Positions 1 to 8,658 of a stretch of 64,000 nt of DNA are shown piece by piece. The notes below the pieces were generated by a model. It was given only the letters and a program-made list of their open reading frames with translations. It did no database searches and was not told the origin of the DNA. Each line of letters starts with the position of its first letter. The stretch's first letter is position 1. The translations under genes were made by a program, and so were the position numbers. This stretch comes from Heliobacterium chlorum (lineage in GTDB: Bacteria > Bacillota > Desulfitobacteriia > Heliobacteriales > Heliobacteriaceae), in the NCBI RefSeq assembly GCF_014502795.1, contig NZ_JACVHF010000001.1, positions 372,001-436,000 on the forward strand, given 5' to 3'.

Positions 1-82
1 AGTAATTTGCAAAGTTCATAATAGTAAGGCCGATAAAAACCGGTATGAGGACAAATAGAAGAATTCTTGATCGTAAACTCAT
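1..82 (-). CDS. N-terminus of a membrane sensor-like protein (partial)
   Basis: The minus strand reads ATG at 82 and stays open to the window edge (27 codons), starting MSLRSRILLFVLIPVFIGLT. That is a short basic start followed by a hydrophobic helix. The opening is typical of chemoreceptors or cache-type sensor kinases, whose first transmembrane segment lies at the N-terminus. An AAAGGGG Shine-Dalgarno-like stretch (97-103) sits about 10 nt upstream. The rest of the gene is outside the window, so the family is only a guess. Confidence 0.5.
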   Translation of the reverse strand, partial: MSLRSRILLFVLIPVFIGLTIMNFANY

Positions 83-166
83 GGTGGAGACGCCCCTTTC
101 CGAGTATCCTGTTCACAGGTATATTGAATCATGTTCGAATATTTTCGACAGACCCTCCCCGTTACC

Positions 167-196
167 CTGCAAAAACCGGAGGGGGTTGCAGTTTTT
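167..196 (+). terminator. terminator-like hairpin of unclear owner
   Basis: CTGCAA (167-172) pairs with TTGCAG (186-191), followed by five T residues on the plus strand. No plus-strand gene upstream of it is visible, so it may end a transcript entering from the left or an antisense RNA over the start of the sensor gene. Nothing else definite is seen in 83-298. Confidence 0.4.
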
Positions 197-298
197 CTAG
201 ACAAAAATAGTACAAGGATTAGAGATAGTTGGTTTCATCTTTGGTCAGCTAAGGACTTTTGAATTTCCGTTGAAGAGTGTTATAGTTAAAATAGCCTA

Positions 299-326
299 TT
301 GACTCCTAGGTTTTTGTTCATATTAG
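299..326 (+). promoter_or_regulatory. candidate sigma-A promoter of the ABC exporter
   Basis: TTGACT (299-304), 16-bp spacer, TATTAG (321-326), about 50 bp ahead of the exporter ATP-binding gene. Reasonable -35, weaker -10. Confidence 0.45.
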
Positions 327-378
327 TCGCAACTGTTTTGGTATATGAATTTCATCGGTATTGGAAAGGTTGCTGTCC

Positions 379-1356
379 ATGAGTATCGTCATCGTCGACC
401 ATCTTGTAAAACGCTATGGAGATTTTGAAGCGGTGAAAGGGATATCCTTTCAAGTGGATAAAGGGGAAGTCTTCGGTTTTTTAGGCCCAAACGGGGCAGG
501 AAAATCGACAACGATAAAAATCCTATGTACCCTGCTTACGATGACATCGGGAAAGGCGCTGCTGAACGGATTCGACGTGAACAGAGAACCGCTAAAGGTA
601 CGACAGTCCATCGGGTTGGTCTTTCAAGACTATTCCTTGGACGATCGGTTGACGGCGGAAGAGAATCTTTACTTTCACGGCATGCTCTATAACGTTCCCC
701 GTGCTTTGCTCAAGGAACGGATGGAACAGGTTTTGGCGATGGTAGAATTGACAGAACGTAGGAAAGACTTAGTTCGCAACTTTTCCGGCGGGATGAAGCG
801 CCGCCTTGAAATCGCCCGGGGGCTTCTGCATCATCCTCAGGTACTCTTTTTGGACGAACCGACGATCGGGTTAGATCCGCAGACCCGGAATGCCATATGG
901 GAGCACGTCCTTCGACTGCGCGATGAATTAGGCATTACTGTTTTCATGACAACCCACTACATGGAAGAAGCAGAACACTGTGACCGCATCGCCATCATCG
1001 ACCATGGCGAGATCGTGGCGCTTGATGCCCCGAAGGCGTTAAAGGAAGATATCGGTGGTGACATGGTCACCGTAACGACGACGAATAACCCTCAGTTGGC
1101 CGAGGAAATCCGGCAACGCTATGGGATCCCCGTGATCGAGGACGGAACAGTCCTGCGGATGGAAGTGGAGGACGGAGCATCTTTTGTTCCCCGACTGGCC
1201 GTAGATTTTACCGGTATGATTACCAGCGTATCTGTCCACGAACCGACGCTGGACGATGTCTTCTTAAAAACGACAGGTCGGGCGATCCGGGACGAACTGC
1301 TCGATGAAAAAGAGCGGTTCCGGCAGCGGAGACTGGGTCGGCGGAGGGGGAGATAA
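379..1356 (+). CDS. ABC exporter ATP-binding protein, DrrA type
   Basis: Nucleotide-binding subunit of an ABC-2 exporter (325 aa) on the cytoplasmic face of the membrane. Walker A is GPNGAGKST, the signature is NFSGGMKRRLEIARG, Walker B is VLFLDEPT, and the H-loop is TTHYMEEAE. The C-terminal tail with PTLDDVFLKTTG is typical of the daunorubicin-resistance DrrA group. I chose ATG 379 because GGAAAGG (363-369) is spaced correctly for it; a TTG at 361 is in frame but badly placed. The permease gene follows after 2 nt, so the two form one transcription unit. The substrate cannot be read from sequence; drug, lipid or peptide export are all possible. Confidence 0.9.
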   Translation: MSIVIVDHLVKRYGDFEAVKGISFQVDKGEVFGFLGPNGAGKSTTIKILCTLLTMTSGKALLNGFDVNREPLKVRQSIGLVFQDYSLDDRLTAEENLYFHGMLYNVPRALLKERMEQVLAMVELTERRKDLVRNFSGGMKRRLEIARGLLHHPQVLFLDEPTIGLDPQTRNAIWEHVLRLRDELGITVFMTTHYMEEAEHCDRIAIIDHGEIVALDAPKALKEDIGGDMVTVTTTNNPQLAEEIRQRYGIPVIEDGTVLRMEVEDGASFVPRLAVDFTGMITSVSVHEPTLDDVFLKTTGRAIRDELLDEKERFRQRRLGRRRGR

Positions 1357-1358
1357 GC

Positions 1359-2150
1359 ATGCTGGAAAGTGTTCTCAAGACCATCTACGTGATCTGGTAC
1401 CGCGAATTGATTCGCTTTTTCCGGGAAAAAAGCCAGTGGGCCGGTATGATCATGCAGCCCACTTTATATTTGACTTTCGTTGGTACGGGCATCGCTTCGG
1501 CAATGACCTTCCGTCAAGCCCCCGGCGGGGCGCCTGTGAACTACTTGACCTTCATCTACCCAGGCATCATCGGTATGTCGGTGCTGTTTACATCCATGTT
1601 TTCTGGAATTTCGATCATCTGGGATCGGGAATTTGGATTTTTGAAAGAAATTTTAGTGGCACCGGTTCCCCGTTGGGCCATCTCTGTCGGTAAAGCCTTA
1701 GGGATCGGAACGATTGTCTCACTTCAAGGGATGATCCTGCTCATTCTATCGCCATTGGCCGGCTTGTCTCTTACCTTATGGACGGGTTTAAAGGTGTTGC
1801 CGATCTGTGCCCTTGTTGGCTTTGCCATCGGGCTTCTCGGCATTTCCATCGCCGGTCGGATGGAATCGATGCAAGGCTTCCAATTAATCTCCAACTTTCT
1901 GACGATGCCCATGTTCTTTTTGAGCGGCGCCATGTTCCCGTTACACAGTGCCCCTCAGTGGCTGCAAGTGCTCATGGTGATCGACCCGCTCACCTATGGC
2001 GTAGATGCCTTGAGAAACGCCATTTATGCAGGTATCCCTGAAGCTCAGGCCATGCTGCAGCATAGTATTGCTTATGATCTAAGCATCGTAAGTCTATTCG
2101 CCATAGTGACAGCGGCTACAGGAATGACTGCTTTCAACCGTCAGGGTTGA
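1359..2150 (+). CDS. ABC-2 type permease, DrrB type
   Basis: Membrane subunit (263 aa) paired with the preceding ATPase. It has about six hydrophobic segments and the ABC-2 features GREFGFLKEILVAPVPR-like coupling region near residue 90 and a conserved PLTYGVDALRNAIY stretch near the C-terminus, as in DrrB/NodJ-type exporters. It starts 2 nt after the ATPase stop, which suggests translational coupling. It is followed by a bidirectional terminator. Together the two genes encode a homodimeric-type exporter of unknown cargo. Confidence 0.88.
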   Translation: MLESVLKTIYVIWYRELIRFFREKSQWAGMIMQPTLYLTFVGTGIASAMTFRQAPGGAPVNYLTFIYPGIIGMSVLFTSMFSGISIIWDREFGFLKEILVAPVPRWAISVGKALGIGTIVSLQGMILLILSPLAGLSLTLWTGLKVLPICALVGFAIGLLGISIAGRMESMQGFQLISNFLTMPMFFLSGAMFPLHSAPQWLQVLMVIDPLTYGVDALRNAIYAGIPEAQAMLQHSIAYDLSIVSLFAIVTAATGMTAFNRQG

Positions 2151-2190
2151 TGGGTTGATTGTGGGGAGAAAGAAGGATACTGTGAATGTG

Positions 2191-2223
2191 AAAAAACGAT
2201 AGCCTCGATGGCTATCGTTTTTC
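2191..2223. terminator. bidirectional terminator between ABC exporter and serC
   Basis: A perfect 11-bp stem, AAACGATAGCC (2194-2204) and GGCTATCGTTT (2210-2220), with A-run on the left and T-run on the right, so it can stop both converging transcripts. Confidence 0.85.
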
Positions 2224-2277
2224 GTGCTAAAAAGTTCTACGGTGTTTAGATAGAAGCTGTTGATTGTAAAAAGGGGA

Positions 2278-3366
2278 TTACCCGTTTTTTCGCATGAACT
2301 CTTTCATGAAGTCGGACAGGGCTTGGCAGCCTTCCCGGCTCATGGCGTTGTAGGTGGAGGCCCGCATACCGCCGACAGAACGGTGGCCTTTTAAGCCGAT
2401 CATGCCTTGTTTCGTCGCTTCACTGGCAAAGGTCTTTTCCAGGTCTTCATTGGGCAGGCGGAAAGTAATATTCATTGTGGAGCGGCTGTCTTTGTCCGCA
2501 TGGCCTGTATAGAACCCGTTGCTGTTGTCGATAACATCGTAAATGAGAGCTGCCTTTTCCAGGTTGCGTTGTTCCATCGCAGCAAGACCGCCTTGGGCTT
2601 TGAGCCATTTGAGAACTAAGTTGACCATGTAGACAGAATAGGAAGGCGGCGTGTTATAGAGCGAGTTGTTCTTCGCATGGATGTCATAGCGCAGCATGGT
2701 GGGGATGTTCGTGGCGGCCTTTTCGATCATGTCCTGACGAATGACGACGACAGTCACGCCGGAGGGGCCCAGGTTTTTCTGAGCGCCGGCATAAATTAGG
2801 GCGAATTTGTTGGCATCAAAAAGTTTGCAGAGGATGTCGCTCGACATGTCTGCGACGAGAGGGATGTCGCCGAAATCAGGGAAGGACTGCCACTGAGTGC
2901 CGAAGATGGTGTTGTTCGAGGTGATGTGGACGTAGGCAGGTGCTTCACTCAGCTGGATCTCTTCCAATGAAGGGATCCGTTTGTAGTTTCCTTCTTGGGT
3001 TGTGGCAGCGATATGGGTCTGGCCCAGCTTGGCTGCTTCTTTTTGGGCCTTTTCAGACCAGCTTCCGGTGAGGATATAGTCAGCCCTTTGACCGGCCTGC
3101 AGGAAGTTCATAGGAACCATGGCGAACTGGGTGCTCGCACCGCCTTGCAGGAAGAGGACACGGTAATTATCGCCCAGGCCGAGCAGTTCTTTCATGTTGG
3201 CCTCGGCTTCGTTATTGATGGCTTCGTATTCTTTCGAACGGTGGCTCATTTCCATTACGGACATCCCCGAGCCCCGGTAGTTCAGCATCTCCCGTTGAGC
3301 TTCTTCGAGAACAGGCAGGGGAAGCGTAGCAGGTCCCGCGTTAAAGTTGAATACACGTTCCGTCAT
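2278..3366 (-). CDS. serC: phosphoserine aminotransferase
   Basis: PLP enzyme (362 aa, normal length) that converts 3-phosphohydroxypyruvate plus glutamate to phosphoserine in serine biosynthesis and also acts in the pyridoxal-phosphate pathway. Visible are the N-terminal FNFNAGPATLP, the PLP-lysine motif GAQKNLGPSG, and the C-terminal GHRSVGGMRAS. The start is ATG 3366, preceded by GGGAGGA at 3378-3384; the open frame extends further upstream, but the extension is AT-rich and unlike the family. The gene is alone: serA and serB are not beside it. Confidence 0.96.
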   Translation of the reverse strand: MTERVFNFNAGPATLPLPVLEEAQREMLNYRGSGMSVMEMSHRSKEYEAINNEAEANMKELLGLGDNYRVLFLQGGASTQFAMVPMNFLQAGQRADYILTGSWSEKAQKEAAKLGQTHIAATTQEGNYKRIPSLEEIQLSEAPAYVHITSNNTIFGTQWQSFPDFGDIPLVADMSSDILCKLFDANKFALIYAGAQKNLGPSGVTVVVIRQDMIEKAATNIPTMLRYDIHAKNNSLYNTPPSYSVYMVNLVLKWLKAQGGLAAMEQRNLEKAALIYDVIDNSNGFYTGHADKDSRSTMNITFRLPNEDLEKTFASEATKQGMIGLKGHRSVGGMRASTYNAMSREGCQALSDFMKEFMRKNG

Positions 3367-3429
3367 GGTTCTTCTTTTCCTCCCGATATGTAATGTTTGT
3401 TTGTAAACAAAAAAATTTTGAATACGCTT

Positions 3430-3458
3430 ATTATATCTTGTCCACCGTAGGTACACAA
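3430..3458 (-). promoter_or_regulatory. candidate sigma-A promoter of serC
   Basis: On the minus strand, TTGTGT (3453-3458), 17-bp spacer and a perfect TATAAT (3430-3435), about 65 bp upstream of the serC start. I found no T-box or riboswitch pattern in this leader. Confidence 0.55.
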
Positions 3459-3545
3459 TGTTTGCGTGAGAAAAACTTTTTCTTTTTTTAGACACTGATT
3501 CAAACTACTGTCCAAAATAATTGGCAAGGAATTTATCGCGGCAAA

Positions 3546-3582
3546 TTAAAAAAGGATCGGACCATGAGAATCCGAACCCTTT
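3546..3582 (-). terminator. minus-strand terminator
   Basis: On the minus strand, GGGTTCGGA (3571-3579) pairs imperfectly with TCCGATCC (3554-3561), followed by a run of seven T. It ends the transcript of the secreted-protein gene, or of the small ORF at 3587-3688. Confidence 0.7.
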
Positions 3583-3586
3583 GTGC

Positions 3587-3688
3587 TTATGGATGAACTC
3601 TGTCAAATAACGTTACAGGTCTATTACACTTGGAGAAAAATCGAGGGTGTAGCGGAGTCCTTATACCACAATTCACCTCAATGTACAT
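3587..3688 (-). CDS. candidate 33-residue peptide, unknown function
   Basis: A short frame (ATG 3688 to TAA 3587) preceded by AGGAG with 8-nt spacing and followed at once by the minus-strand terminator at 3546-3582. It begins MYIEVNCGIRTPLHPRFFSK and has two cysteines and many basic residues. It lies about 45 nt downstream of the secreted-protein gene in the same direction. SD site and terminator placement favour a real gene, but the length is too short to exclude chance. Confidence 0.35.
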   Translation of the reverse strand: MYIEVNCGIRTPLHPRFFSKCNRPVTLFDRVHP

Positions 3689-3734
3689 CTTAACTGCTCC
3701 TGCTTAAAAATACTCTTTTTGGTAGGGCAGTACA

Positions 3735-4490
3735 TTAAGCTTGTTCTCTCGTTTTTTCCTTAAATCGCAACGTCGCGGTGTCCCATTCGAAGCGTATGTT
3801 TTCACTTTGGCTGCTTTCCAGTTTGTACTCCGTCGGCATGACTTTCGGATCGCCCGGAGCGATGAATCGGGTAACCTTCCGGTGAACGATGATCACATCG
3901 GGTGATAGGCGTTCAAAGGAGTTTTCCTCATTGACCTTATGCCAGTAGGGTCCCTGAGAATTTTCCCAGGCGTCGTGCCAGTAATACTCACTCTTTTTTA
4001 CATGAGCAAAAACTTGTTGGAAGGCGTTGTTTTCGTCGATACGGAAGATACGTTGCCAGGTGGTTTGTTCAAATCCGCCCAGTTTGTTGTCATATTCTTC
4101 TTCGATAGAGATCCCTTTTTGTGCGAGTCCCGGAAGGTCTGTCGAAGAGAGAGACCGCAAGGAGGCCAGGTCTTGCGATACGGAAATCAGTCGACCGTTG
4201 GCTTTTTCAAAACCGGCCAGGAAAGAGCGGTTTTTTCCCAGGTTGATCCCTAAGATAATCTCTTCCCCATCCAGGGGCGACGTTTCCATCGTTTGTTTTA
4301 ACACACTCGTCGGCGTTAGGGACTGAGCTTCTTTCGCCTGCAGGGCACGGCGAATCAACTCTTCGTCATTGGCTGTTTTATCGAAGGCTAGGGCAGGGAT
4401 AGGTAGAAGGCTCGAAGATTTGATTAAAGCCACTAACACCAGCACTGACAGGACGAAGACACCGGAAAAAAGGGAAGTTTTTCTTTTCAT
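3735..4490 (-). CDS. secreted protein of unknown function
   Basis: A 251-aa protein with a classical Sec signal peptide: basic MKRKTS, a hydrophobic core, and a likely signal peptidase I site after PALA near residue 35. The mature part is hydrophilic, with beta-rich, Trp/Tyr-containing stretches such as KSEYYWHDAWENSQGPYW, and has no family motif I recognise. Start ATG 4490 has a near-perfect GGAGGAGGTGA upstream. It is transcribed away from the PHP gene on the other strand. No enzymatic residues can be assigned. Confidence 0.75.
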   Translation of the reverse strand: MKRKTSLFSGVFVLSVLVLVALIKSSSLLPIPALAFDKTANDEELIRRALQAKEAQSLTPTSVLKQTMETSPLDGEEIILGINLGKNRSFLAGFEKANGRLISVSQDLASLRSLSSTDLPGLAQKGISIEEEYDNKLGGFEQTTWQRIFRIDENNAFQQVFAHVKKSEYYWHDAWENSQGPYWHKVNEENSFERLSPDVIIVHRKVTRFIAPGDPKVMPTEYKLESSQSENIRFEWDTATLRFKEKTREQA

Positions 4491-4568
4491 GGCTATCACC
4501 TCCTCCAAAAGTCCATGTATATTATGCAGACCCTCTTCCAGAGGTGAATCCTAGGGGAAGCCATCCCT

Positions 4569-4597
4569 TTGAAGTTGAATTCCAGTTCTGGTAAAAT
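4569..4597 (+). promoter_or_regulatory. sigma-A promoter of the PHP-phosphatase operon
   Basis: TTGAAG (4569-4574), 17-bp spacer, TAAAAT (4592-4597), 53 bp upstream of the PHP gene. Good spacing and both boxes near consensus. Confidence 0.6.
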
Positions 4598-4650
4598 GGA
4601 TGACAGGGGTTCATTCACCTAGCGATAAAAAAACCTGAAGGAGTATCAGC

Positions 4651-5412
4651 ATGCTCGTTGATTACCATGTACACGGCATTGGACACGGAACATCAAAACA
4701 CACGGTGGAAGAGATTTCGGCTTATCTTGAAACGGCTCGAAAACGGGGAATCGCCCATGTTGGCTTTGCCGATCATGATCGTTACCTTGATGAATACAAT
4801 GTGGAAGCTATCCGGGAAGCGGCTCTGCGGTATCCCGATGTACAGGTCCGCCTCGGCGTGAAGATCGATTACATTCGCAATGCCGATGATCTGTTACAAA
4901 AGATGACCAGCCAATACCCCTTCGATTACGTGATCGGTTCAGTCCACAAAATTGAAGGCTGGGATTTTGATCACCCCGATTACATAGACAAGTATAGAGA
5001 CTGGGAAAACGATGAGCTATACCGTGCCTATTTCGGTCACATCAAAGAAGTAGCGGAAAAAGGGCTCTTCAGCTTTATCGGACATCTCGATCTGATTAAA
5101 ATCTTCAATTACCGCAGCAGTCGCCCCATCTTAGAACTGGCCGAAGAGGCTCTCCAGGCGATCAGCAAATCGGGGCTTCCCTGTGAGATCAACACGAACG
5201 GCCTGAACAAACCGGTTGCTGAGGTCTATCCCCAACGAACTCTCTTGGAACGATGTTTTGAGTTGAACATTCCGATCACCCTCAGTTCTGACGCCCACTT
5301 CTTTCATGAGGTCGGACGCGATCTCGATAAGGCTCGTGAAATCGCCTGGTCTGTAGGCTACCGCAAAGTAGCCACCTTCCACCGGCGCAAGTGCTACATG
5401 GAGAACCTCTAA
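4651..5412 (+). CDS. PHP-domain phosphatase, histidinol-phosphatase-like
   Basis: A 253-aa metal-dependent phosphoesterase of the PHP superfamily. The metal-binding motif DYHVHG opens the protein, followed by FADHDRY near residue 45, GSVHKIEGW near residue 105, FIGHLDLIK and the C-terminal SSDAHF. This set matches the HisJ/HisK group that dephosphorylates histidinol phosphate in histidine synthesis. No his genes are nearby, so a different phosphoester substrate is possible. SD AAGGAG precedes ATG 4651. It is first in a run of closely spaced plus-strand genes that ends with bshA. Confidence 0.82.
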   Translation: MLVDYHVHGIGHGTSKHTVEEISAYLETARKRGIAHVGFADHDRYLDEYNVEAIREAALRYPDVQVRLGVKIDYIRNADDLLQKMTSQYPFDYVIGSVHKIEGWDFDHPDYIDKYRDWENDELYRAYFGHIKEVAEKGLFSFIGHLDLIKIFNYRSSRPILELAEEALQAISKSGLPCEINTNGLNKPVAEVYPQRTLLERCFELNIPITLSSDAHFFHEVGRDLDKAREIAWSVGYRKVATFHRRKCYMENL

Positions 5413-5444
5413 TAGAAAGTCTTCCATTAAGGGGTGGATGAAAA

Positions 5445-5798
5445 ATGAACATTCATGACCAAGCCCATCAACTTGCCCGCTCCTTGAAAAACTCTGCCGA
5501 GTATCAAGAGCTTCTAGCTGCAAAATCTAAGGTGGAAGCCATTCCAGAATCAAAAAAACTGCTCCACGATTTCCGGGCCAAGCAGTGGGAACTGCAAAAG
5601 GCGACTTTATCGGGCCAACAGCCTACGGAAGCTCAGATGCAATCGTTTCAGCAAATGGCCAGCCTGATCAGTTTACATCCACCGCTGCAGGAGTACTTGA
5701 TGGCAGAGTTCCGTTTCAGTCAACTGATGACCGATATCCAGAAGATCTTAAGTGATGCCGTGAAGGATTGGCTTCCGGAGGAGTTAGGCAACGCATAA
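5445..5798 (+). CDS. YlbF-family regulator
   Basis: A 117-aa, almost wholly alpha-helical soluble protein with the YlbF/YmcA family layout: N-terminal ARSLKNSAEYQELLAAK, a basic-acidic middle, and a C-terminal helix ending in a disordered tail. In Bacillus subtilis YlbF acts with YmcA and YaaT to control RNase Y and, through it, sporulation, competence and biofilm choice. Whether the same complex exists here is unknown. The GGGGTGGATG SD region precedes ATG 5445. It sits between the PHP gene and the aminopeptidase gene. Confidence 0.8.
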   Translation: MNIHDQAHQLARSLKNSAEYQELLAAKSKVEAIPESKKLLHDFRAKQWELQKATLSGQQPTEAQMQSFQQMASLISLHPPLQEYLMAEFRFSQLMTDIQKILSDAVKDWLPEELGNA

Positions 5799-5814
5799 TA
5801 GCGGGGTGGTATGG

Positions 5815-6642
5815 ATGCGTATCTATATTTCCGCTGATTTAGAAGGAGTGGCCGGGGTGATATCCCCGGCTCAATTATATTCTGGACCGGCTTATGAAGA
5901 GGCGTGCACTCGAATGACATTGGAGGTGGCTGCCGCCGTTCGGGGCGCGCAGAATGCTGGTGCTGCCCACATTGTCATCAACGATGCTCACGAGTCGATG
6001 ACCAACCTGCGATTGGAAATGCTGCCTCCGGGAGCTCGCGTCATCACAGGCAAGCCAAAGCCATTAGGTATGATGTGCGCTATCGACAGATCCTGGGATA
6101 TGGCCTTTTTCATCGGTTATCACAGCCGCCAGGGAAGTCCTGGCATCTTGAGCCATTCCTACAGCGCCCGGCTGATCGATCGGATTTTTTTAAATGGGGT
6201 TGAAGTGGGAGAACTAGCCCTGAATGCCGCTTTAGCGAGATATTTCGGGGTTCCTGTCACTTTGGTGACCGGTGATGAGGACCTGGCGAAAGAAGCTTCC
6301 GCTCAACTCGTGGGAACTCGATTTATTTCGGTAAAAAGAGCTCTGAGCCGGCAAGCCGCCGAGACGATGCTCCCGCCAGAGGCGCAGAAGGCGATCGAGG
6401 CGGCGGCTTTCGCCGTAGTCAAGGGATGGCAAAAGGGAAGCGGCGAGGTTCAGACATGGTGTCCCGAAGGGCCTTATCGTTTGCTGGTGGAGTTTCACTC
6501 TCCCGTCATGGCCGATATGGTTGCCTTTATGCCGGAAGTGCAACGCAAGGGGGCCAACCAGGTTGAACTCCGTCGAGACGAATTGCCTGACCTCTTTAGA
6601 GCTTTTCAGGCGATGTTGGTTTTAGCTGGTGCGATGGCCTAG
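5815..6642 (+). CDS. M55-family D-aminopeptidase (DppA-like)
   Basis: A zinc aminopeptidase of about 275 aa. The family's metal and catalytic stretches are visible: YISADLEGVAGV at the N-terminus, NDAHESM near residue 60, and GYHSRQG near residue 103. DppA of Bacillus removes N-terminal D-amino acids from short peptides and forms a decameric ring. The likely start is ATG 5815, with GCGGGGTGG directly upstream; a GTG at 5806 is in frame but overlaps that SD. The role may be D-Ala-D-Ala or peptide recycling, which is inference. Confidence 0.85.
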   Translation: MRIYISADLEGVAGVISPAQLYSGPAYEEACTRMTLEVAAAVRGAQNAGAAHIVINDAHESMTNLRLEMLPPGARVITGKPKPLGMMCAIDRSWDMAFFIGYHSRQGSPGILSHSYSARLIDRIFLNGVEVGELALNAALARYFGVPVTLVTGDEDLAKEASAQLVGTRFISVKRALSRQAAETMLPPEAQKAIEAAAFAVVKGWQKGSGEVQTWCPEGPYRLLVEFHSPVMADMVAFMPEVQRKGANQVELRRDELPDLFRAFQAMLVLAGAMA

Positions 6643-6681
6643 AGAATCGGACCGAAATGCCTGGAAAGAAGGTAGCCCAGT

Positions 6682-7524
6682 TTGAAGAACCTTATCCATG
6701 AGGGTTGGCGTGATGATAGCCAGCGCCAAAAGGAATTGATTTTTCGCAATGAAGCGGTATTTGCTGATCTAAAACCAATGAATGAAGAAACCGAACAGCC
6801 TCCAGCAGACATCCTGGCATTCGGTGCCCATCCAGATGATGTGGAACTCGGTGTCGGCGGTACGCTGGCTCTAGCTGCTGCCCAAGGCCGTTCTGTCGTC
6901 ATCATCGATCTTACTCGGGGTGAGATGGCTTCCAAGGGAACGGTGGAGGAACGGTGGAAAGAAGCTTGTGACGCCGCCCGGATCTTAAGGGTGAGGGAGC
7001 GGATCAATGGGCAGTGGCCGGACGGTCACCTCAGCGACCTGAGTCGGTGGCAGCCCTGGATGGAACAATTCGTCCATTGGCTGCGCCGGTATCGCCCCAA
7101 ATTGGTCTTAGCCCCTGGAGGAAGTGATCGCCATCCCGATCATGGAGCAGCCGGTCAACTGGTCCGGCAAGCACTTTTTTACGGAGGCTTGAGAAAGTTT
7201 GGTGACAGCTCCAGAGAACCTTGGCGACCAGCCCGGTTCTTAACGTACCGCATTAACGGGAACCTGCTTCAAGAAAATAGAGAGCCTCTCTATGTGGACG
7301 TTGGCTCTGTCTACGAACAAAAACGAGCAGCCTTATGTGTGTATCAAAGCCAGTTTTTTCGCGGACTCGACGGCCGGCGGCTAGAACTGCGCATCCCCGA
7401 TTTACCTCAACTTCTGGAAGATCGAGATCGATACCTGGGTGGGCTGATTGGAACAACTTTTGCCGAGCCTCTTTACCCGGAAGCCCCTCTAGGTGTGAAA
7501 GAGATCGGCGCCTTGTGGGAGTGA
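6682..7524 (+). CDS. bshB1: PIG-L/LmbE deacetylase, probable bacillithiol enzyme BshB1
   Basis: A zinc-dependent N-deacetylase of the LmbE fold. The metal motif AHPDDVELG lies near residue 50 and the second histidine motif SDRHPDHGAAG near residue 155. In the BshB1 group it removes acetate from GlcNAc-malate, step two of bacillithiol synthesis. It sits 6 nt before bshA, which makes this assignment more likely than a generic deacetylase. The open frame starts at TTG 6682 behind AAAGAAGG, but an ATG at 6778 would give a more usual 248-residue protein, so the start is uncertain. Confidence 0.82.
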   Translation: MKNLIHEGWRDDSQRQKELIFRNEAVFADLKPMNEETEQPPADILAFGAHPDDVELGVGGTLALAAAQGRSVVIIDLTRGEMASKGTVEERWKEACDAARILRVRERINGQWPDGHLSDLSRWQPWMEQFVHWLRRYRPKLVLAPGGSDRHPDHGAAGQLVRQALFYGGLRKFGDSSREPWRPARFLTYRINGNLLQENREPLYVDVGSVYEQKRAALCVYQSQFFRGLDGRRLELRIPDLPQLLEDRDRYLGGLIGTTFAEPLYPEAPLGVKEIGALWE

Positions 7525-7530
7525 TTCATA

Positions 7531-8658
7531 GTGAATATCGGATTTCTTTGTTCCCCCTCCTATGGAGGAAGCGGTGTAGTCGCCTCTGAATTGGCCCGGC
7601 AGTTGGCTCGGCGTGGTCACAATATCCACGTCTTCGCTTATGAATTACCTTTTCGCCTCCATCACTTCGAAGCGAATCTGTTTTTTCATGAAGTGGAGGT
7701 GCTCGATTACCCTCTTTTCCGATATCCTCCCTACCTGCTGGCGCTGTCGGCGAAGATTATCGATGTAGCCCGTTCCGCCCAACTGGACCTTATACACGCT
7801 CACTACGCCATCCCTCATACGCCCGCAGCTTATCTGGCCAAGCAAATGCTGGCCAAGGAACGGCGCTTGCCGATTCTCACCACCTTGCACGGTACCGATA
7901 TCAACTTGGTCGGCAATGATCCTCAATTTTATGAAATAACCCGGTTCTCTCTGGAAGCGAGCGACGGAGTTACTGCGGTGTCCTGGAGCTTGGCCCGGGA
8001 GACGAAGGAGATCTTCAACCTGGCCGATCTCCCTCGAGTGATTCCCAACTTTGCCGATTTTGAAGAATATTGTCCGGCTTCAAATCCCTGTTTGCGGGCT
8101 CGCTTTGCCCGGCCAGAAGAGAAGGTTCTGCTGCACATATCCAATTTCCGCCCGGTCAAACGTGTGGAAGATGTAGTTCGTATTTTTGCTCGCGTAAACG
8201 AACAGGTGCCCTCACGGCTTTTGTTAGTCGGTGATGGACCGGAAAAGTGCGCTGCCGCCCACATGGCCGAAGCCTTAGGTGTTCGGGAACGGGTCATCTT
8301 CTTAGGGCGCCAGGACAGTGTGGCCGAAATTTTTGCCTTAGCCGATCTATTTTTGCTGCCTTCGGCCAAAGAATCCTTTGGACTCGTCGCCTTGGAGGCG
8401 ATGGCTTGTCAAGTTCCGGTCATCGCCAGTGAGACAGGCGGGTTGCCCGAAGTGGTCGAACATGCGGTGACAGGCTATTTGGCTCCTGTCGGTGATGTGG
8501 AAACGATGGCTGCTTTTGCCGTCCACCTGCTGACTCATCCAGAGGCTTATGACGAAATGGCCCGCCGTGGCCGGGAAGAAGCGTTGCGTCGCTTTCAAGC
8601 GGAACCGGTCGTCGATACATATGAAGAGTACTACCGGGAAATCTTGAATAGACCTTGA
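7531..8658 (+). CDS. bshA: N-acetyl-alpha-D-glucosaminyl L-malate synthase
   Basis: Retaining GT4 glycosyltransferase (375 aa) that joins UDP-GlcNAc to L-malate, the first step of bacillithiol synthesis. The BshA-type N-terminus is GFLCSPSYGGSGVVASELA. The malate/GlcNAc site includes ITTLHGTDINLVG-like ILTTLHGTDINLVGND, and the EX7E motif is ESFGLVALE. It starts with GTG 7531, 6 nt after the deacetylase, so both are likely translated from one message. The third gene, bshC, is not in this window. A general GT4 role remains possible but less likely given the neighbour. Confidence 0.87.
   Translation: MNIGFLCSPSYGGSGVVASELARQLARRGHNIHVFAYELPFRLHHFEANLFFHEVEVLDYPLFRYPPYLLALSAKIIDVARSAQLDLIHAHYAIPHTPAAYLAKQMLAKERRLPILTTLHGTDINLVGNDPQFYEITRFSLEASDGVTAVSWSLARETKEIFNLADLPRVIPNFADFEEYCPASNPCLRARFARPEEKVLLHISNFRPVKRVEDVVRIFARVNEQVPSRLLLVGDGPEKCAAAHMAEALGVRERVIFLGRQDSVAEIFALADLFLLPSAKESFGLVALEAMACQVPVIASETGGLPEVVEHAVTGYLAPVGDVETMAAFAVHLLTHPEAYDEMARRGREEALRRFQAEPVVDTYEEYYREILNRP

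Noticed and set aside
3367..3586. Possible T-box leader for serC
   Set aside because: No AGGGTGG-type T-box motif or specifier stem was found on the minus strand.
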